Shown here: one piece after another, positions 24,996 to 33,763 of the stretch
Layout of the letters: every line of letters starts with the position of its first letter
Numbering within the stretch: the stretch's first letter is position 1
NCBI RefSeq assembly: GCF_014279995.1
Contig: NZ_CP047935.1
Coordinates: forward strand, 717,243 to 781,242
DNA from: Synechococcus sp. BIOS-E4-1
GTDB lineage: Bacteria; Cyanobacteriota; Cyanobacteriia; PCC-6307; Cyanobiaceae
Reading direction: 5' to 3'
Length of the DNA stretch: 64,000 nucleotides
The notes under the pieces: model-generated
What the model was told of the DNA's origin: nothing
The model's database searches: none
The model's input: the letters and a program-made list of their open reading frames with translations, nothing else
Made by a program: the position numbers and the translations under genes

Positions 24996-25861
24996 TCAAT
25001 AGGTGTAGCGCGCCAAGCACAACCGTCAATTGTGATGGCCTTACCGTTTCGTAAATCGTGTTTCACTTTCTGTTTGCAGCGGTTGCCAATATCAACAGCT
25101 TCAAAGAACTTCGGGAAAGACGAGTATTGTTCTGTGGATTGGTCGCACTCAATCACGTAATTCTTCTTGTTGACTGACGCGCATTTCAAGCAACATGTTG
25201 ACCGACCTGCTGCCAAATTACAGTATGCGACGTCATGCTCTGTGCCGCACAGCGTGCAACGGCATGAAAGAATCTTGCCTTGACCTTTGTGTTGTAGTGG
25301 CTTTGCAGGTTTCGGCAGAGTGATCCAATCACCGTATCTTCTATAGGCAAAAGTGTAGTCATCAAGTGGGAAGTCGAGCTCTTCAGCTACACGTCTTACG
25401 AGTACTGCAGCGTGGTCTGGGATTCCAAGAGCTCTGCATGCATCGACTGCGTAACCACCGTGTTGTTCGATGTGGTCAAGCACTGGCTTGTATTTTTTCT
25501 GAATTCTGCGGCGATGAGCGGCTCTTTTTGCCTTGGCTGAATCCAGCACAATTCCCATATCGGCAAGCAGAACTGTGATGTATTGAGGGGAAGTCTGCAG
25601 CGTTTCTGCTACTTCAGTTCTAGTCACTTTGTAACTGCAAATGTCATCAAGCATTTCCTGTAGCAGTTCTTTTCGGTAGCTCTGTAATTTCACTTGGCTT
25701 ACATCAAAACCATAGTGCCTAATCTTGCGGTAAAAATCTGATCGATCTAAACCCTTCGTTTTGAGGATGGCGCAAACACTCTTGAACTGCTTGACTTCAG
25801 CGACAACTTCATCAAATATCTTTTTAAAAGCTTGAAATTTTTTGTCAGTTACTTGAGACAT
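24992..25861 (-). CDS. Putative DNA-binding protein with helix-turn-helix segments and zinc ribbon
   Basis: 289 residues from the ATG at 25861 (MSQVTDKKFQAFKK). The N-terminal half has two HTH-like stretches (VTRTEVAETLQTSPQYITVLLADMG and QHGGYAVDACRALGI). The C-terminal half has a CRCTLCGTEHD...CCLKC pattern that fits a zinc ribbon of the kind seen beside homing-endonuclease DNA-binding modules. No HNH catalytic residues are obvious. Probably a regulator of the element; divergent from the 683-residue gene at 26005. Confidence 0.65.
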   Translation of the reverse strand: MSQVTDKKFQAFKKIFDEVVAEVKQFKSVCAILKTKGLDRSDFYRKIRHYGFDVSQVKLQSYRKELLQEMLDDICSYKVTRTEVAETLQTSPQYITVLLADMGIVLDSAKAKRAAHRRRIQKKYKPVLDHIEQHGGYAVDACRALGIPDHAAVLVRRVAEELDFPLDDYTFAYRRYGDWITLPKPAKPLQHKGQGKILSCRCTLCGTEHDVAYCNLAAGRSTCCLKCASVNKKNYVIECDQSTEQYSSFPKFFEAVDIGNRCKQKVKHDLRNGKAITIDGCAWRATPID

Positions 25862-26004
25862 ATTTGTAGATACAATCATATCTATACTATAACTAATGAA
25901 GATACAATTTGTGGGCTGTTAAGTATGTAAAAGCGAAACAATCTTATTAATAAAAAGATAAAATAGAAAAGAGATTAATAAGGCTTAAAAGTGCAGGTAA
26001 GGAT

Positions 26005-28056
26005 ATGGGTAATCGTAGATTTGCTGGCGCACGTTTAGCCGCTGGTGTTCCTTTAGAAGATATCACTCAAGAGCTTAAGGAGCTTACGGAACAGCTACAA
26101 AAAGAAAACGCTGGCCTAGGGTTTAGTAAAGATGTGCCTGTCCCTGGAATTAATGAGAATGTACATATTTCTGGTAGCTCCGTCTACATGCCTACCATCT
26201 TTGATGAAGATAGGATTATAGGAAACAAAGCAGAGCTGCAGAAAATTCGTGAACTGAATTCTCCTGGTATCGTTGAGCTTGCATGGAGTACTACCGCACA
26301 CCCAGGTGATGACACAGGCACGAAGATGCGCGCTGCTCGTACTGCAGAGCGTGCGTGGTCAGAGCAGCTGAAGGAGCTTCCGACCAACACTATTGTCAGA
26401 AATACTCCTGTCGGTGCGACTAGTGGGGATTTTGAGCGTGCGGATTTGTATTTAAGGAAGGGGTTTGGTCCCCTAATGAGCGATGGTTACCAGTACGGTT
26501 ACGTCAAAGGAGGGAAGATAGAGCCGCTCTCTCCCTTCAAGGCGGATGCAGAACATCTTCGCCACCTTGCTGATAGAGCATATGCATCAGGCGACATGGA
26601 GACAAACGACGTTCTTCGCCGTGAGTTGAATAAACGGCTAGCGGAAAATCTCAATCCAGAATCTGTTGTTCAACCGTATAAAGAGCGACGTCTTACAGCC
26701 GAAGATTATGACTACGACGATGGTGAATATTATGACGAGCCAACCCCTGCTACTAAAGCGGATTTAAGGGCGAGAGTTATTGACTCATACACGGAACCCC
26801 AGGGCGGATATGGAAGTGTTGTGGGGGATGACATTCCGCCCGAGATTGGTATGCGTCGAAATGCGGAGATGGCACGGCGGTATCCGAACAGGGGTGACTA
26901 TCAACCCACTCCAGAGGATTTGGCGTGGTTTAGAGAGCAGCAGATCCGTGCAAGTGCTGTACCTTCGGGGGCAAGAGATCAAATCGATGTGATCAATGAT
27001 TATCGGCCACGTCCTATACCTCCAAGAATTACTGCCGCAGATCTTCAGCGTGACCGCAGTTTCGATGAATTGAACAATTGGAGACTAACTGAATTTGACG
27101 AAATCAATGCGCGCACTCTGGAAGGGAGGCGGGCACAAATGATCGATGCATTGAGAGCAAGCCAGAGTGGAATTAGCGCCACAGGATATGACCATGACCC
27201 GAGCGTCGTACGCGATCGACTTAAGCGTGCAGCTGTTACTCGCACTGCCGATGACGACTTGAACGTAGTGCTTCAAGAGAACTATCTACCAGAAGATGTT
27301 GCGGCTCTCCGTGCTTGGCAAGAATCACAAGCATTGAACTGGCCTATTTCGAATCCGCCGCGCACACCACCGCCGACACTTAACGCTGATGGCACATTTC
27401 AGTCACGACGAGTTGGTCCTGAAAACGCTGTACCAGATAGTGTCGCCATGCTCTCGTCGCTTCCAGGGCGTGACCCGATTCGGCCAAATACTCCATTGAT
27501 AAATAGGCGCGCCCTAACCCCGACTCAAGAAGCTGCTGCAGAAACTCTTGCGGAGATGAGGGCGCGTGGGATCAGCGTGAATACTCGTGAGGGGCTACGT
27601 CTGCGAGCGATCGTCGATGAAGCGAACTACGGTCCTGCAGTTCCATTCCGAAGACTGCAGAGCGCAGAACCACTAACGCCAAGGGAAGCTGCCAGAGCTG
27701 CGAGATCTCTCGACGCCCAGACCAGACAAGAGCTTTTGGAGGATGAGGATCTTCTCCCCGTGGATGAATTGCGAGCGGCTGCTGCTGAACGTCCAAGATG
27801 GGATCCGAGCGCGCCAACGCCGAGGCGAAGACCATCGCGGAGGCCCGTCACTAACACCGATGAAGTTGATTATCTACTCGGTCTAGGGGACGCTCCTATC
27901 ACTACTCGCGTACCACCAGTTCGTGTTGAGGTTGACCCTACTGATGTCTTTGTGAGACCTACGGGTGTAAGGGCAATACAACAAGAAGCACTGAAACGAC
28001 GTGAGATTTCTGCTGATGATGCTGAATTTTTAGAGGCTCTGATTGAGGGTTACTGA
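26005..28056 (+). CDS. Large hydrophilic protein with possible GNAT-like segment, unknown
   Basis: 683 residues, very rich in Arg, Asp, Pro and Glu, with no membrane helix. Residues about 75-190 contain KMRAARTAERAWSEQLKELP ... GDFERADLYLRKGFGPLMSDG, whose last part looks like the C-terminal strand-helix of GNAT acetyltransferases. The remainder is low-complexity with repeated RPRPIPPR and TPRRRPSRRP type segments. The style resembles virion-internal or DNA-associated phage proteins, but no family is recognised. The start has an AAGGA site. Ends overlapping the convergent gene by seven bases. Confidence 0.75.
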   Translation: MGNRRFAGARLAAGVPLEDITQELKELTEQLQKENAGLGFSKDVPVPGINENVHISGSSVYMPTIFDEDRIIGNKAELQKIRELNSPGIVELAWSTTAHPGDDTGTKMRAARTAERAWSEQLKELPTNTIVRNTPVGATSGDFERADLYLRKGFGPLMSDGYQYGYVKGGKIEPLSPFKADAEHLRHLADRAYASGDMETNDVLRRELNKRLAENLNPESVVQPYKERRLTAEDYDYDDGEYYDEPTPATKADLRARVIDSYTEPQGGYGSVVGDDIPPEIGMRRNAEMARRYPNRGDYQPTPEDLAWFREQQIRASAVPSGARDQIDVINDYRPRPIPPRITAADLQRDRSFDELNNWRLTEFDEINARTLEGRRAQMIDALRASQSGISATGYDHDPSVVRDRLKRAAVTRTADDDLNVVLQENYLPEDVAALRAWQESQALNWPISNPPRTPPPTLNADGTFQSRRVGPENAVPDSVAMLSSLPGRDPIRPNTPLINRRALTPTQEAAAETLAEMRARGISVNTREGLRLRAIVDEANYGPAVPFRRLQSAEPLTPREAARAARSLDAQTRQELLEDEDLLPVDELRAAAAERPRWDPSAPTPRRRPSRRPVTNTDEVDYLLGLGDAPITTRVPPVRVEVDPTDVFVRPTGVRAIQQEALKRREISADDAEFLEALIEGY

Positions 28057-28673
28057 TCTGACCTGTGCTTGTTGAGAGCTGACACTCCGAAGTGAGTTCC
28101 TTGGGGCTTCGGCTCTCTGGCTTTAGCAGCAGCAGCTCTTGCTTGATCTAGCTCCAGCTGCAGCTGACGTGCTTGGTTTTCCTCCCGTGCCTTCCGCGCG
28201 GAGGGTTCATCACGCCTGGTTGACCACCGTTCGAACTCGGTCTGCGGCTCTACCCAGCCACGGCAGTTGCTCTTGGCGAATGCTTGAGCACCGTTGATCG
28301 GCTGCAGTTGACGCCAGTTCTGCATACGCAACGATGCTTCATCGCTGAAAACGATGGCAGGTGCTACAGCATCTGCAAAGGCCAAAGCCTTCAGCTGTTC
28401 TCCCACAAGAAATTGTTGTGCTCGAGTGAGTGACCCTGTATCCAGCGAGAGAAGATCGTCAGCGCTCGTGCTGTAGCTGGACAAAAGGGCTGCAGCTCTA
28501 TTCCTTTCGGCGCGACGAGCACGTGTCATCTCCCGTGCCGCTTCCTTTTCTGCAGAAGTGAGCTTGCCTTTTTCAAGCTCTGCAACCTTGCGTGAGTTTT
28601 CAGCAGCTTCCATTTCAAGCTGAAGCATTCTTCTACCGAAACTTAAGGAGGAGGTATCGCGTCTTTGAGCCAT
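28050..28673 (-). CDS. Coiled-coil Arg/Ala/Glu-rich protein, unknown
   Basis: 207 residues with two long charged helices (residues about 15-60 and 165-195: RQLQLELDQARAAAAKAREP). A short central part has one Cys (KSNCRGWVEPQ). No family recognised; a scaffold or structural role is possible. Five bases separate it from the nuclease gene upstream on the same strand. Confidence 0.65.
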   Translation of the reverse strand: MAQRRDTSSLSFGRRMLQLEMEAAENSRKVAELEKGKLTSAEKEAAREMTRARRAERNRAAALLSSYSTSADDLLSLDTGSLTRAQQFLVGEQLKALAFADAVAPAIVFSDEASLRMQNWRQLQPINGAQAFAKSNCRGWVEPQTEFERWSTRRDEPSARKAREENQARQLQLELDQARAAAAKAREPKPQGTHFGVSALNKHRSDQ

Positions 28674-28678
28674 AGTAA

Positions 28679-29377
28679 TTAATAAAGGGATTTGTATTCT
28701 TTGCAGAGTTTGTGAAAGCTTGCTAGGCGTTTTTTCACTTCACCTTTCTCTACTATAAATAGTTGAGCACCTTCTGGCGTGCTGTTGATTATGAGTCCTG
28801 TGTGTATAGGTCTACTCTTTATGCGTTGGTTCCAGGCATGGATGTAAGCGGACACCTGTTGCGCAGCACAGCTATATCTAACCCACTCTGAATATTGATT
28901 GAATTGCTTTGGATTGTAGTTACTACGGATAGGTAAGGTACTGGTTTTAAATTCAAGTAGACAAGGCACACCTCCTACTAAACCTGCCGCATCAGGTATG
29001 CCGATGTACTTGTGTGGCTTGTTCGACCAGACAGCAGACTTATCTCCTGATCGAAGGTGGTTAAGTTCTTCAAGTACAGGACCTTCTGCCCACCACAACT
29101 TCAGGTCAAGTGTCTTGAGTAAATCGTGTACTGGATCGAAGTATTTAAAATAAGCAGGGTCGAGGTCACACTCTCCCGTTTTTAAGTACTGCCTGCAAGC
29201 ATTGTGCACTGCAAGGCCTCGGTTCGTGCTGTTGAGCTGATGCTGTTTCTTCTTGCCTTGATTAGCAAGACAGGCAGACTTCTTTGATTGCTTGTGCTTC
29301 GGGTCTGATTTGATGATTGAAGATACAGAAGGATATGCTTCACCGTCAACGACGAAGCCTTGATATGCGATTGTCAT
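28679..29377 (-). CDS. PD-(D/E)XK nuclease (RecB/Cas4-like exonuclease)
   Basis: 232 residues. An N-terminal SVSSIIK motif, the core GIPDAAGLVGGVPCLLEFKTS supplying the D...ExK metal site, and a later AAQQVSAYIHAWN matching the QxxxY motif of RecB-type nucleases together fit the phage/MGME1-like single-strand exonuclease group. No Fe-S cysteine cluster as in Cas4 is evident. It probably processes DNA ends during replication or recombination of the element. Confidence 0.8.
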   Translation of the reverse strand: MTIAYQGFVVDGEAYPSVSSIIKSDPKHKQSKKSACLANQGKKKQHQLNSTNRGLAVHNACRQYLKTGECDLDPAYFKYFDPVHDLLKTLDLKLWWAEGPVLEELNHLRSGDKSAVWSNKPHKYIGIPDAAGLVGGVPCLLEFKTSTLPIRSNYNPKQFNQYSEWVRYSCAAQQVSAYIHAWNQRIKSRPIHTGLIINSTPEGAQLFIVEKGEVKKRLASFHKLCKEYKSLY

Positions 29378-29478
29378 TATTAGTTTGGGCTGATATGCCC
29401 GTTGCCATTCGGCCCTTTCAATCTATTAAGATAACTTATCAATCAAAAGACTTTCACGAGCTCGCCGAGATAGGTCTG

Positions 29479-29997
29479 TTAGCTCCAATCCTCCGCGTCA
29501 TAGCTAACTCCCAGTTGTTCATTGATAGAAGGTGAGTACTCGATCTTTTCAAACGGAAAAGGAATATGCTCTTCGTCTCCTCTGTTTTCTCCCCAATACG
29601 CAGGGAGGGGCTCTGATAATTTCTCCTCTGGTCGAACCGAATGTTCAAGCCTGAATACTCGGAAAAAGCCTTCATCTCGAAGCTCTCTCCATCTAGAACG
29701 TGCTGCTTCAACGGAAAGAACCTCGGGCTCTTGATTACTAGCTCCGCAGGTTACGATCTCTAAAAAGCCTGTGTCTGTGAGGCTGCGGAATTCGACCAGT
29801 ACGTCTTTTTGCTTTAGATACCAGATTTGATTCACTTCTGTGCTTTTAGATTGAGTATCTGGAGAAATTGATTCCATTTGTTCTATGAGTGGTAGTTGTC
29901 TTGGTGCGAAGTATTTGTTCTTCGGGAGATCGATGGCGACTACACAACGCCCCCTGCCTTTCCTTTGATGGTTTTGTATAGCTTTCGACTTCCTCAC
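29479..29997 (-). CDS. Unknown soluble protein
   Basis: 172 residues from a GTG start (MRKSKAIQNHQRKGRGRC). A basic N-terminus precedes an alpha/beta middle; the C-terminus is acidic and Pro/Tyr-rich. No family recognised. The start lies just after a hairpin that ends the upstream gene. Confidence 0.55.
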   Translation of the reverse strand: MRKSKAIQNHQRKGRGRCVVAIDLPKNKYFAPRQLPLIEQMESISPDTQSKSTEVNQIWYLKQKDVLVEFRSLTDTGFLEIVTCGASNQEPEVLSVEAARSRWRELRDEGFFRVFRLEHSVRPEEKLSEPLPAYWGENRGDEEHIPFPFEKIEYSPSINEQLGVSYDAEDWS

Positions 29998-30003
29998 TGA
30001 AGA

Positions 30004-30020
30004 GGAAGCATCAGGCTTCC
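30004..30020 (-). terminator. Hairpin terminator after the AbrB-like gene
   Basis: On the minus strand GGAAGC-CTGAT-GCTTCC followed by TCTTC, about 18 bases after the stop. Confidence 0.55.
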
Positions 30021-30037
30021 CGAAGGTGAGAACTTAA

Positions 30038-30649
30038 TCAGTTACTCCAGTGCTTGGGCTTGAGAGCAACGTCACCTACGTTCAGAGGTACTTTCTGTGT
30101 ATAGAGAGCTTCCTTCGACATCACTGCGAGTAACGCACTCGTCTGAAGCATATGTTCCGCAGTTTGTTCTGCAGTATTAGCAGGATCGGGAACATACTTA
30201 TCAAGTATTTCAGCGACATACTTATGGACAACGTCTACGCTTCCAGGCGACTCTGCCATGACCTGTGCAGCAGGGTTACCCACGGTCATAGCGTTGACGA
30301 AAGCTGCAGTGGTTAATTCACCCTTCTCGTTCGCATCAAGCCACGCTTGTTCGAAAGACATGGCGAAGTACTGACCCATAGTCTCGAAGTCTTGTCTGAA
30401 AACCTCTAGAAATTCAGCGTCTCTATCAGCATCCGTTGGGGCTAAACGCATAGAACTAAAGTCTTCAGCATCGAGTCCTAGCTCGCCTGCCTTGGCTAGG
30501 AGGAGGGCATCGTGCAGCGCTCTGAACTCAAGCGTGTCTCCATCGCAGTAGCCGCAAGCTTGTGCAATTTCTGGGCCAGACGCGTCACCAAGTTCTCTGA
30601 CTCGCTCCAGTAGAGCGGCACCTGTCAGACGTGGGTAAGTAGTGGTCAT
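30038..30649 (-). CDS. AbrB-like N-terminal domain fused to unknown helical domain
   Basis: 203 residues. The first 60 (LTGAALLERVRELGDASGPEIAQACGYCDGDTLEFRALHDALLLAKAG) follow the pattern of cyanobacterial AbrB-type regulators (LTGxxLLxKVKEL...ACGYY...F..ALL.AKG). The remaining 140 are acidic and helical and unlike that family. AbrB-type proteins control nitrogen and carbon genes and some phage genes in cyanobacteria; a regulatory role here is inference. Confidence 0.65.
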   Translation of the reverse strand: MTTTYPRLTGAALLERVRELGDASGPEIAQACGYCDGDTLEFRALHDALLLAKAGELGLDAEDFSSMRLAPTDADRDAEFLEVFRQDFETMGQYFAMSFEQAWLDANEKGELTTAAFVNAMTVGNPAAQVMAESPGSVDVVHKYVAEILDKYVPDPANTAEQTAEHMLQTSALLAVMSKEALYTQKVPLNVGDVALKPKHWSN

Positions 30650-30718
30650 TGGTTTGTTTGTGCGTAAGTGGAGCTCTCGCCCCGTGAATTAACGATCGCC
30701 TTTTCGACAGCAGAAAGA

Positions 30719-30736
30719 ATCCCCCATTCAGGGGAT
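30719..30736 (-). terminator. ATCCCC hairpin
   Basis: ATCCCC and GGGGAT around CATTCA. Related copies of ATCCCCCATTC occur at about 33209 and 33717. It lies between the 93-residue gene and the AbrB-like gene. Confidence 0.5.
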
Positions 30737-30829
30737 CTTTGAATCCTCAAGATCGCTTGGTATGACTAGAGCTTGTCTGCTCGTTCCCCCTATTGGGCTA
30801 GTGCATTTGAAGGATGCAGAGCTCCAGTA

Positions 30830-31111
30830 CTAACGACCACTAGCAAGTGGCGACTGTGGTCCCATGAGGTATCTGTCACGGAGCATCGGGATCATCGTTG
30901 GAGGGATTCCAAACTCACCTGCTGGGACCTGATCCCCAGAAAGCCCGAGGGAATTGGGATCCACTGAAGGATTTTGATTCAGCTCATCCTGCAGCTGTTG
31001 GTACTGAAAACGTAGTTCTTCAGCATTTGGCTGCATACGCTGACGTGGGTCAAGGGCGATCAGGATTGCATCAGGGGTATCTTCTCCGAGAGTTCCTGCC
31101 ATACGTGCCAT
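30830..31111 (-). CDS. Small hydrophilic protein, unknown
   Basis: 93 residues, Gln/Pro/Asn-rich with a helical middle (AEELRFQYQQLQDELNQNP). Starts MARMAGTLGEDTPDAIL. The composition resembles the products of the 49-54 kb operon. No family recognised. Confidence 0.6.
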   Translation of the reverse strand: MARMAGTLGEDTPDAILIALDPRQRMQPNAEELRFQYQQLQDELNQNPSVDPNSLGLSGDQVPAGEFGIPPTMIPMLRDRYLMGPQSPLASGR

Positions 31112-31170
31112 TGTCTTGCCGCAAAATATATTTCTATTCTAGATATTTATTCTATTGATTAATACTCGAG

Positions 31171-31377
31171 CTAAACAGATAGCGACCACCCCAGCCTATC
31201 GACCCGTCCACCTCCTGCCGCTGCAGCGAGATGCCTTCTGTAGTGGTCACTATCTCTATCAACAGATGCCGCCCCACTGTCGTTACTTTGATGCACGGAG
31301 TTTGTAGGTCTAGGCAGCGATTCCAAATGCCTCCCAGGAGGAGTTCGTTGAGAATAAATGTCGCCAGCAAATCTCAC
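31171..31377 (-). CDS. Small Arg/Gly-rich protein (candidate)
   Basis: 68 residues from a GTG with GGAAG four bases upstream (RFAGDIYSQRTPPGRHLES ... AAGGGRVDRLGWSLSV). An alternative frame over the same bases (31152-31370, TTG start) also reads plausibly, so the choice is not secure; the ribosome site and the Arg-rich style favour this one. Confidence 0.45.
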   Translation of the reverse strand: MRFAGDIYSQRTPPGRHLESLPRPTNSVHQSNDSGAASVDRDSDHYRRHLAAAAGGGRVDRLGWSLSV

Positions 31378-31412
31378 AATACTTCCGCAATAGTTGGATC
31401 TTAAGTCTAACT

Positions 31413-31446
31413 AAAAAGAAGCCCCGACATTTCTGCCGAGGCTTTC
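31413..31446 (-). terminator. Rho-independent terminator of the ssDNA-binding-like gene
   Basis: On the minus strand AAGCCTCGGCA / TGTCGGGGCTT with a GAAA-type loop followed by CTTTTT, about 24 bases after the stop. Confidence 0.8.
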
Positions 31447-31469
31447 CAATGGTTGTGATTAGTTTGTAA

Positions 31470-32162
31470 TCAGAACTCGGACGTCGCGCCTGCTTCAGTT
31501 GTGGAGCTGAATTCAGCAGCTGGCTTACGCAGAGGATGCTTGCCTTTTAAGTAGTTGCTCATCTGTGAAGTCTCTGCAACCTCTTGGAAAGCATCAACTT
31601 CAGCCTTGGTTGGCTTGGTCAGCTTGGGCAGGACCGAGTAGCTGGTGTCTAGACCAGTTCCCTTGCGCGTGATCTTCAAGCAGAAGTTGGCAATACCATC
31701 GTCTGTGAAGGTGTAGTCATCGGACTCTCCAATGATTTCGATGATGCCGTCCTTCAACGAACGCTGCTCGATCACAGCAACTTCAACGCGCTTGGTCTCC
31801 TGGCTGTAGACCGTCCAGACCAGAGCACGCTTGGGACGTACGTACTCACCTTCGATCTTGGGTCGCGCGGGATTACTCCAGTCGACTGCACGGGCAGCGT
31901 TAGGAGCAGGATCACCAGGCCACGCCTGGCTGAAGTCATATCCAGAAAACTTGAGCTCGCCTTGAACCGCTTGCTCGACTGGCCATCTGTAAAACAGTGC
32001 GGCATGTCCACTGGAAAAGACTCCTAGAGGACGAAGCAAGACGGATTGACCATCGCTCAAAGATGAAGCAAGAAATTCTTTCGAATCAAATTTGTTGTCT
32101 CCTTTGCTCGTTGAATCAGCAGTTGCTTGGGTCAACTCGGGAGGCAAAACTTGTAGTGTCAT
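31470..32162 (-). CDS. Putative ssDNA-binding protein of phage type
   Basis: 230 residues. The central block DYTFTDDGIANFCLKITRKGTGLDTSYSVLP matches a pattern (FxLxITRxGxGLDTxYxVxP) seen in phage single-strand-binding and related proteins. The N-terminal part has strands typical of an OB-like fold and the C-terminus is acidic-Ser/Thr rich. It sits in the nuclease/VapE-type replication neighbourhood and has its own strong terminator. The assignment is moderate and from motif recall. Confidence 0.55.
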   Translation of the reverse strand: MTLQVLPPELTQATADSTSKGDNKFDSKEFLASSLSDGQSVLLRPLGVFSSGHAALFYRWPVEQAVQGELKFSGYDFSQAWPGDPAPNAARAVDWSNPARPKIEGEYVRPKRALVWTVYSQETKRVEVAVIEQRSLKDGIIEIIGESDDYTFTDDGIANFCLKITRKGTGLDTSYSVLPKLTKPTKAEVDAFQEVAETSQMSNYLKGKHPLRKPAAEFSSTTEAGATSEF

Positions 32163-32360
32163 GATTAAGTGTCAAATTAAATATAGGTTGTTGATGCTGC
32201 ATACTTAAGTATTTACGCATCGGTCACGTTATGTGACTTGCTACTAAATGAATAGTGCATATATAAGCTAGCGACAATAGTAGTCAAACGCGAGTTATTT
32301 GAATATGAATATATTCTTCTGATGCATTGCTATGACTGGGTTTCCCGAAGGGAATTCGAG

Positions 32361-32395
32361 AAATAAAAAAGGAAGGCTTTCATCCAAAACCTTCC
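32361..32395 (-). terminator. Rho-independent terminator of the gene at 32445-33140
   Basis: On the minus strand GGAAGG / CCTTCC with a 13-base loop followed by TTTTTTATTT. Confidence 0.85.
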
Positions 32396-32444
32396 GCGTG
32401 CTTTTACGAAAATTTGGCCGCTGCTTTTACGTCAGTCCTGCAGC

Positions 32445-33140
32445 TCAAGCAGCGACAGGGACGTTGTACAGCTCCGAGAGCATGACGACAGCGTCTTCCA
32501 TGAACTTAATCCCATCAGGCTTCCAGCTCGGTCCAGTGAATGCACTGAAGGCACCTGCCACTCCGACTCGTACGAGGTACATTTCATCGAACATCTTTCG
32601 TTCCTCAAGCTTTTTGGTGAGCTCAACTAGGCGTGCATGCTCTGGGCTATCGACTGAAACGACATCTCTATCGCCACCATCAGCAAGGTTGCATAGGCGA
32701 TTGCAGTAGTAGAAGGCCAGGACTTCGATGTAGTAACTCAAGTCCATGTCGTATCCAGCTTCGTGTTGCCTAGCTCTTTCGTCTTCGGTCAGGCGACTAG
32801 AGATGTAGTCGTTCTCTGCGACAAACCACTCCATTCGGAATGCTGCCTGGTATGCCTCTACAAACGCCTCTGTGTCTTCACTCATCTGACCAAAGCAGTT
32901 CACCTTGGAGAAAGCGAAAGCCTTGTTCCTGATGACGTTGTCTCTGTAAGGAGCTGGTGAGGCCATATTCAACTTCACTAACTCCGTCCATCTCTCCTGA
33001 TCATTGTCGAGGCCGCCTTGATACTTCTCGTCTTTAGCGGCCATCATGGTCCAAGCTTCGAGCCTCGGTGTCACGAATGCCAGACCCAGGTTTGCTTCGC
33101 GCCACTCTTCGACGTTGGTGGTGGGGAAGGTAGTAGTCAT
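32445..33140 (-). CDS. Unknown soluble protein
   Basis: 231 residues from the ATG at 33140 (MTTTFPTTNVEEWREANLG), again with the MTTT start common in this element. Helical and acidic with many Tyr, Met and Phe in the middle (YDMDLSYYIEVLAFYYCNRLCN). No family recognised. The open frame upstream of the ATG is probably leader sequence. Confidence 0.7.
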   Translation of the reverse strand: MTTTFPTTNVEEWREANLGLAFVTPRLEAWTMMAAKDEKYQGGLDNDQERWTELVKLNMASPAPYRDNVIRNKAFAFSKVNCFGQMSEDTEAFVEAYQAAFRMEWFVAENDYISSRLTEDERARQHEAGYDMDLSYYIEVLAFYYCNRLCNLADGGDRDVVSVDSPEHARLVELTKKLEERKMFDEMYLVRVGVAGAFSAFTGPSWKPDGIKFMEDAVVMLSELYNVPVAA

Positions 33141-33260
33141 TGTTGAGTCCGTGTGTGTGAGGTCGCCCTCTGACCTATTCACCATCGTTGAGATGGATAG
33201 AGAGCACATCCCCCATTCGAGTGAATCTGAAACCATTGGTATGACTGGGTATCTTGATCC

Positions 33261-33280
33261 ACTCCCTCGTTTGGGGGAGT
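33261..33280 (-). terminator. Hairpin after the exported-protein gene
   Basis: On the minus strand ACTCCC(CC)AAACGAGGGAGT, 36 bases after the stop of the gene at 33317-33667. No T-run is present, so termination is inferred from position. Confidence 0.45.
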
Positions 33281-33316
33281 CCATTTTCTAGAGGATTACT
33301 GTTTCTTCTTTATGGG

Positions 33317-33667
33317 CTAGTAACTGGAGGTAGGCAAATATTCAGGACCAAGTGACTCAAGAACGTTTTTACATCCGCCATACCTGCTTATTGTCTTGTC
33401 AACTGCTTTATTTGCTATTGAGCTTAACCCCTTTCTGCTCATATAGTTTGCCCACAACTGATAGTCCCGTCTCGATAAATTGCTTTTCATCCTTTCCCTT
33501 ATAAAGTCCTCTGAATCGTCGTAATCCATTGTCTCAAGCTCTACGGCGCAGGTTGCAATAATCGCGCTTTTCGCATGCTCATTTGCCGCTCTTCTTCCAG
33601 AGCTGGCCTCTACTGGCAATGAGGCAAAAACGGTAGCCAATACCAGCAAAGAGATAGATCGAATCAT
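33317..33667 (-). CDS. Small exported protein, unknown
   Basis: 116 residues from the ATG at 33667. A signal peptide (IRSISLLVLATVFASLPVEASS) is followed by a mature helical part with two cysteines (IATCAVE and YGGCKNV) that could pair. Similar in plan to the exported protein at 18126. Function unknown. Confidence 0.65.
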   Translation of the reverse strand: MIRSISLLVLATVFASLPVEASSGRRAANEHAKSAIIATCAVELETMDYDDSEDFIRERMKSNLSRRDYQLWANYMSRKGLSSIANKAVDKTISRYGGCKNVLESLGPEYLPTSSY

Positions 33668-33716
33668 GTTGAATACGAGTTGCATCGCACCTTATTTTTT
33701 TGGGGCCAATATCGTC

Positions 33717-33734
33717 ATCCCCCATTCGGGGGAT
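33717..33734 (-). terminator. ATCCCCC hairpin after the VapE-like gene
   Basis: A 7-bp perfect stem ATCCCCC / GGGGGAT with loop ATTC, 29 bases after the stop of the ATPase gene. Same element as at 30719 and, partly, 33209. Confidence 0.6.
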
Positions 33735-33763
33735 AAGTGATCGTCAATGACAGGTGAGAGGGA

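Noticed and set aside
31152-31370. Alternative 72-residue frame over the small Arg/Gly-rich gene
   Set aside because: It can start only at a TTG immediately after a stop and without a ribosome site; the overlapping frame at 31171-31377 has a GTG with GGAAG. The choice is not certain.
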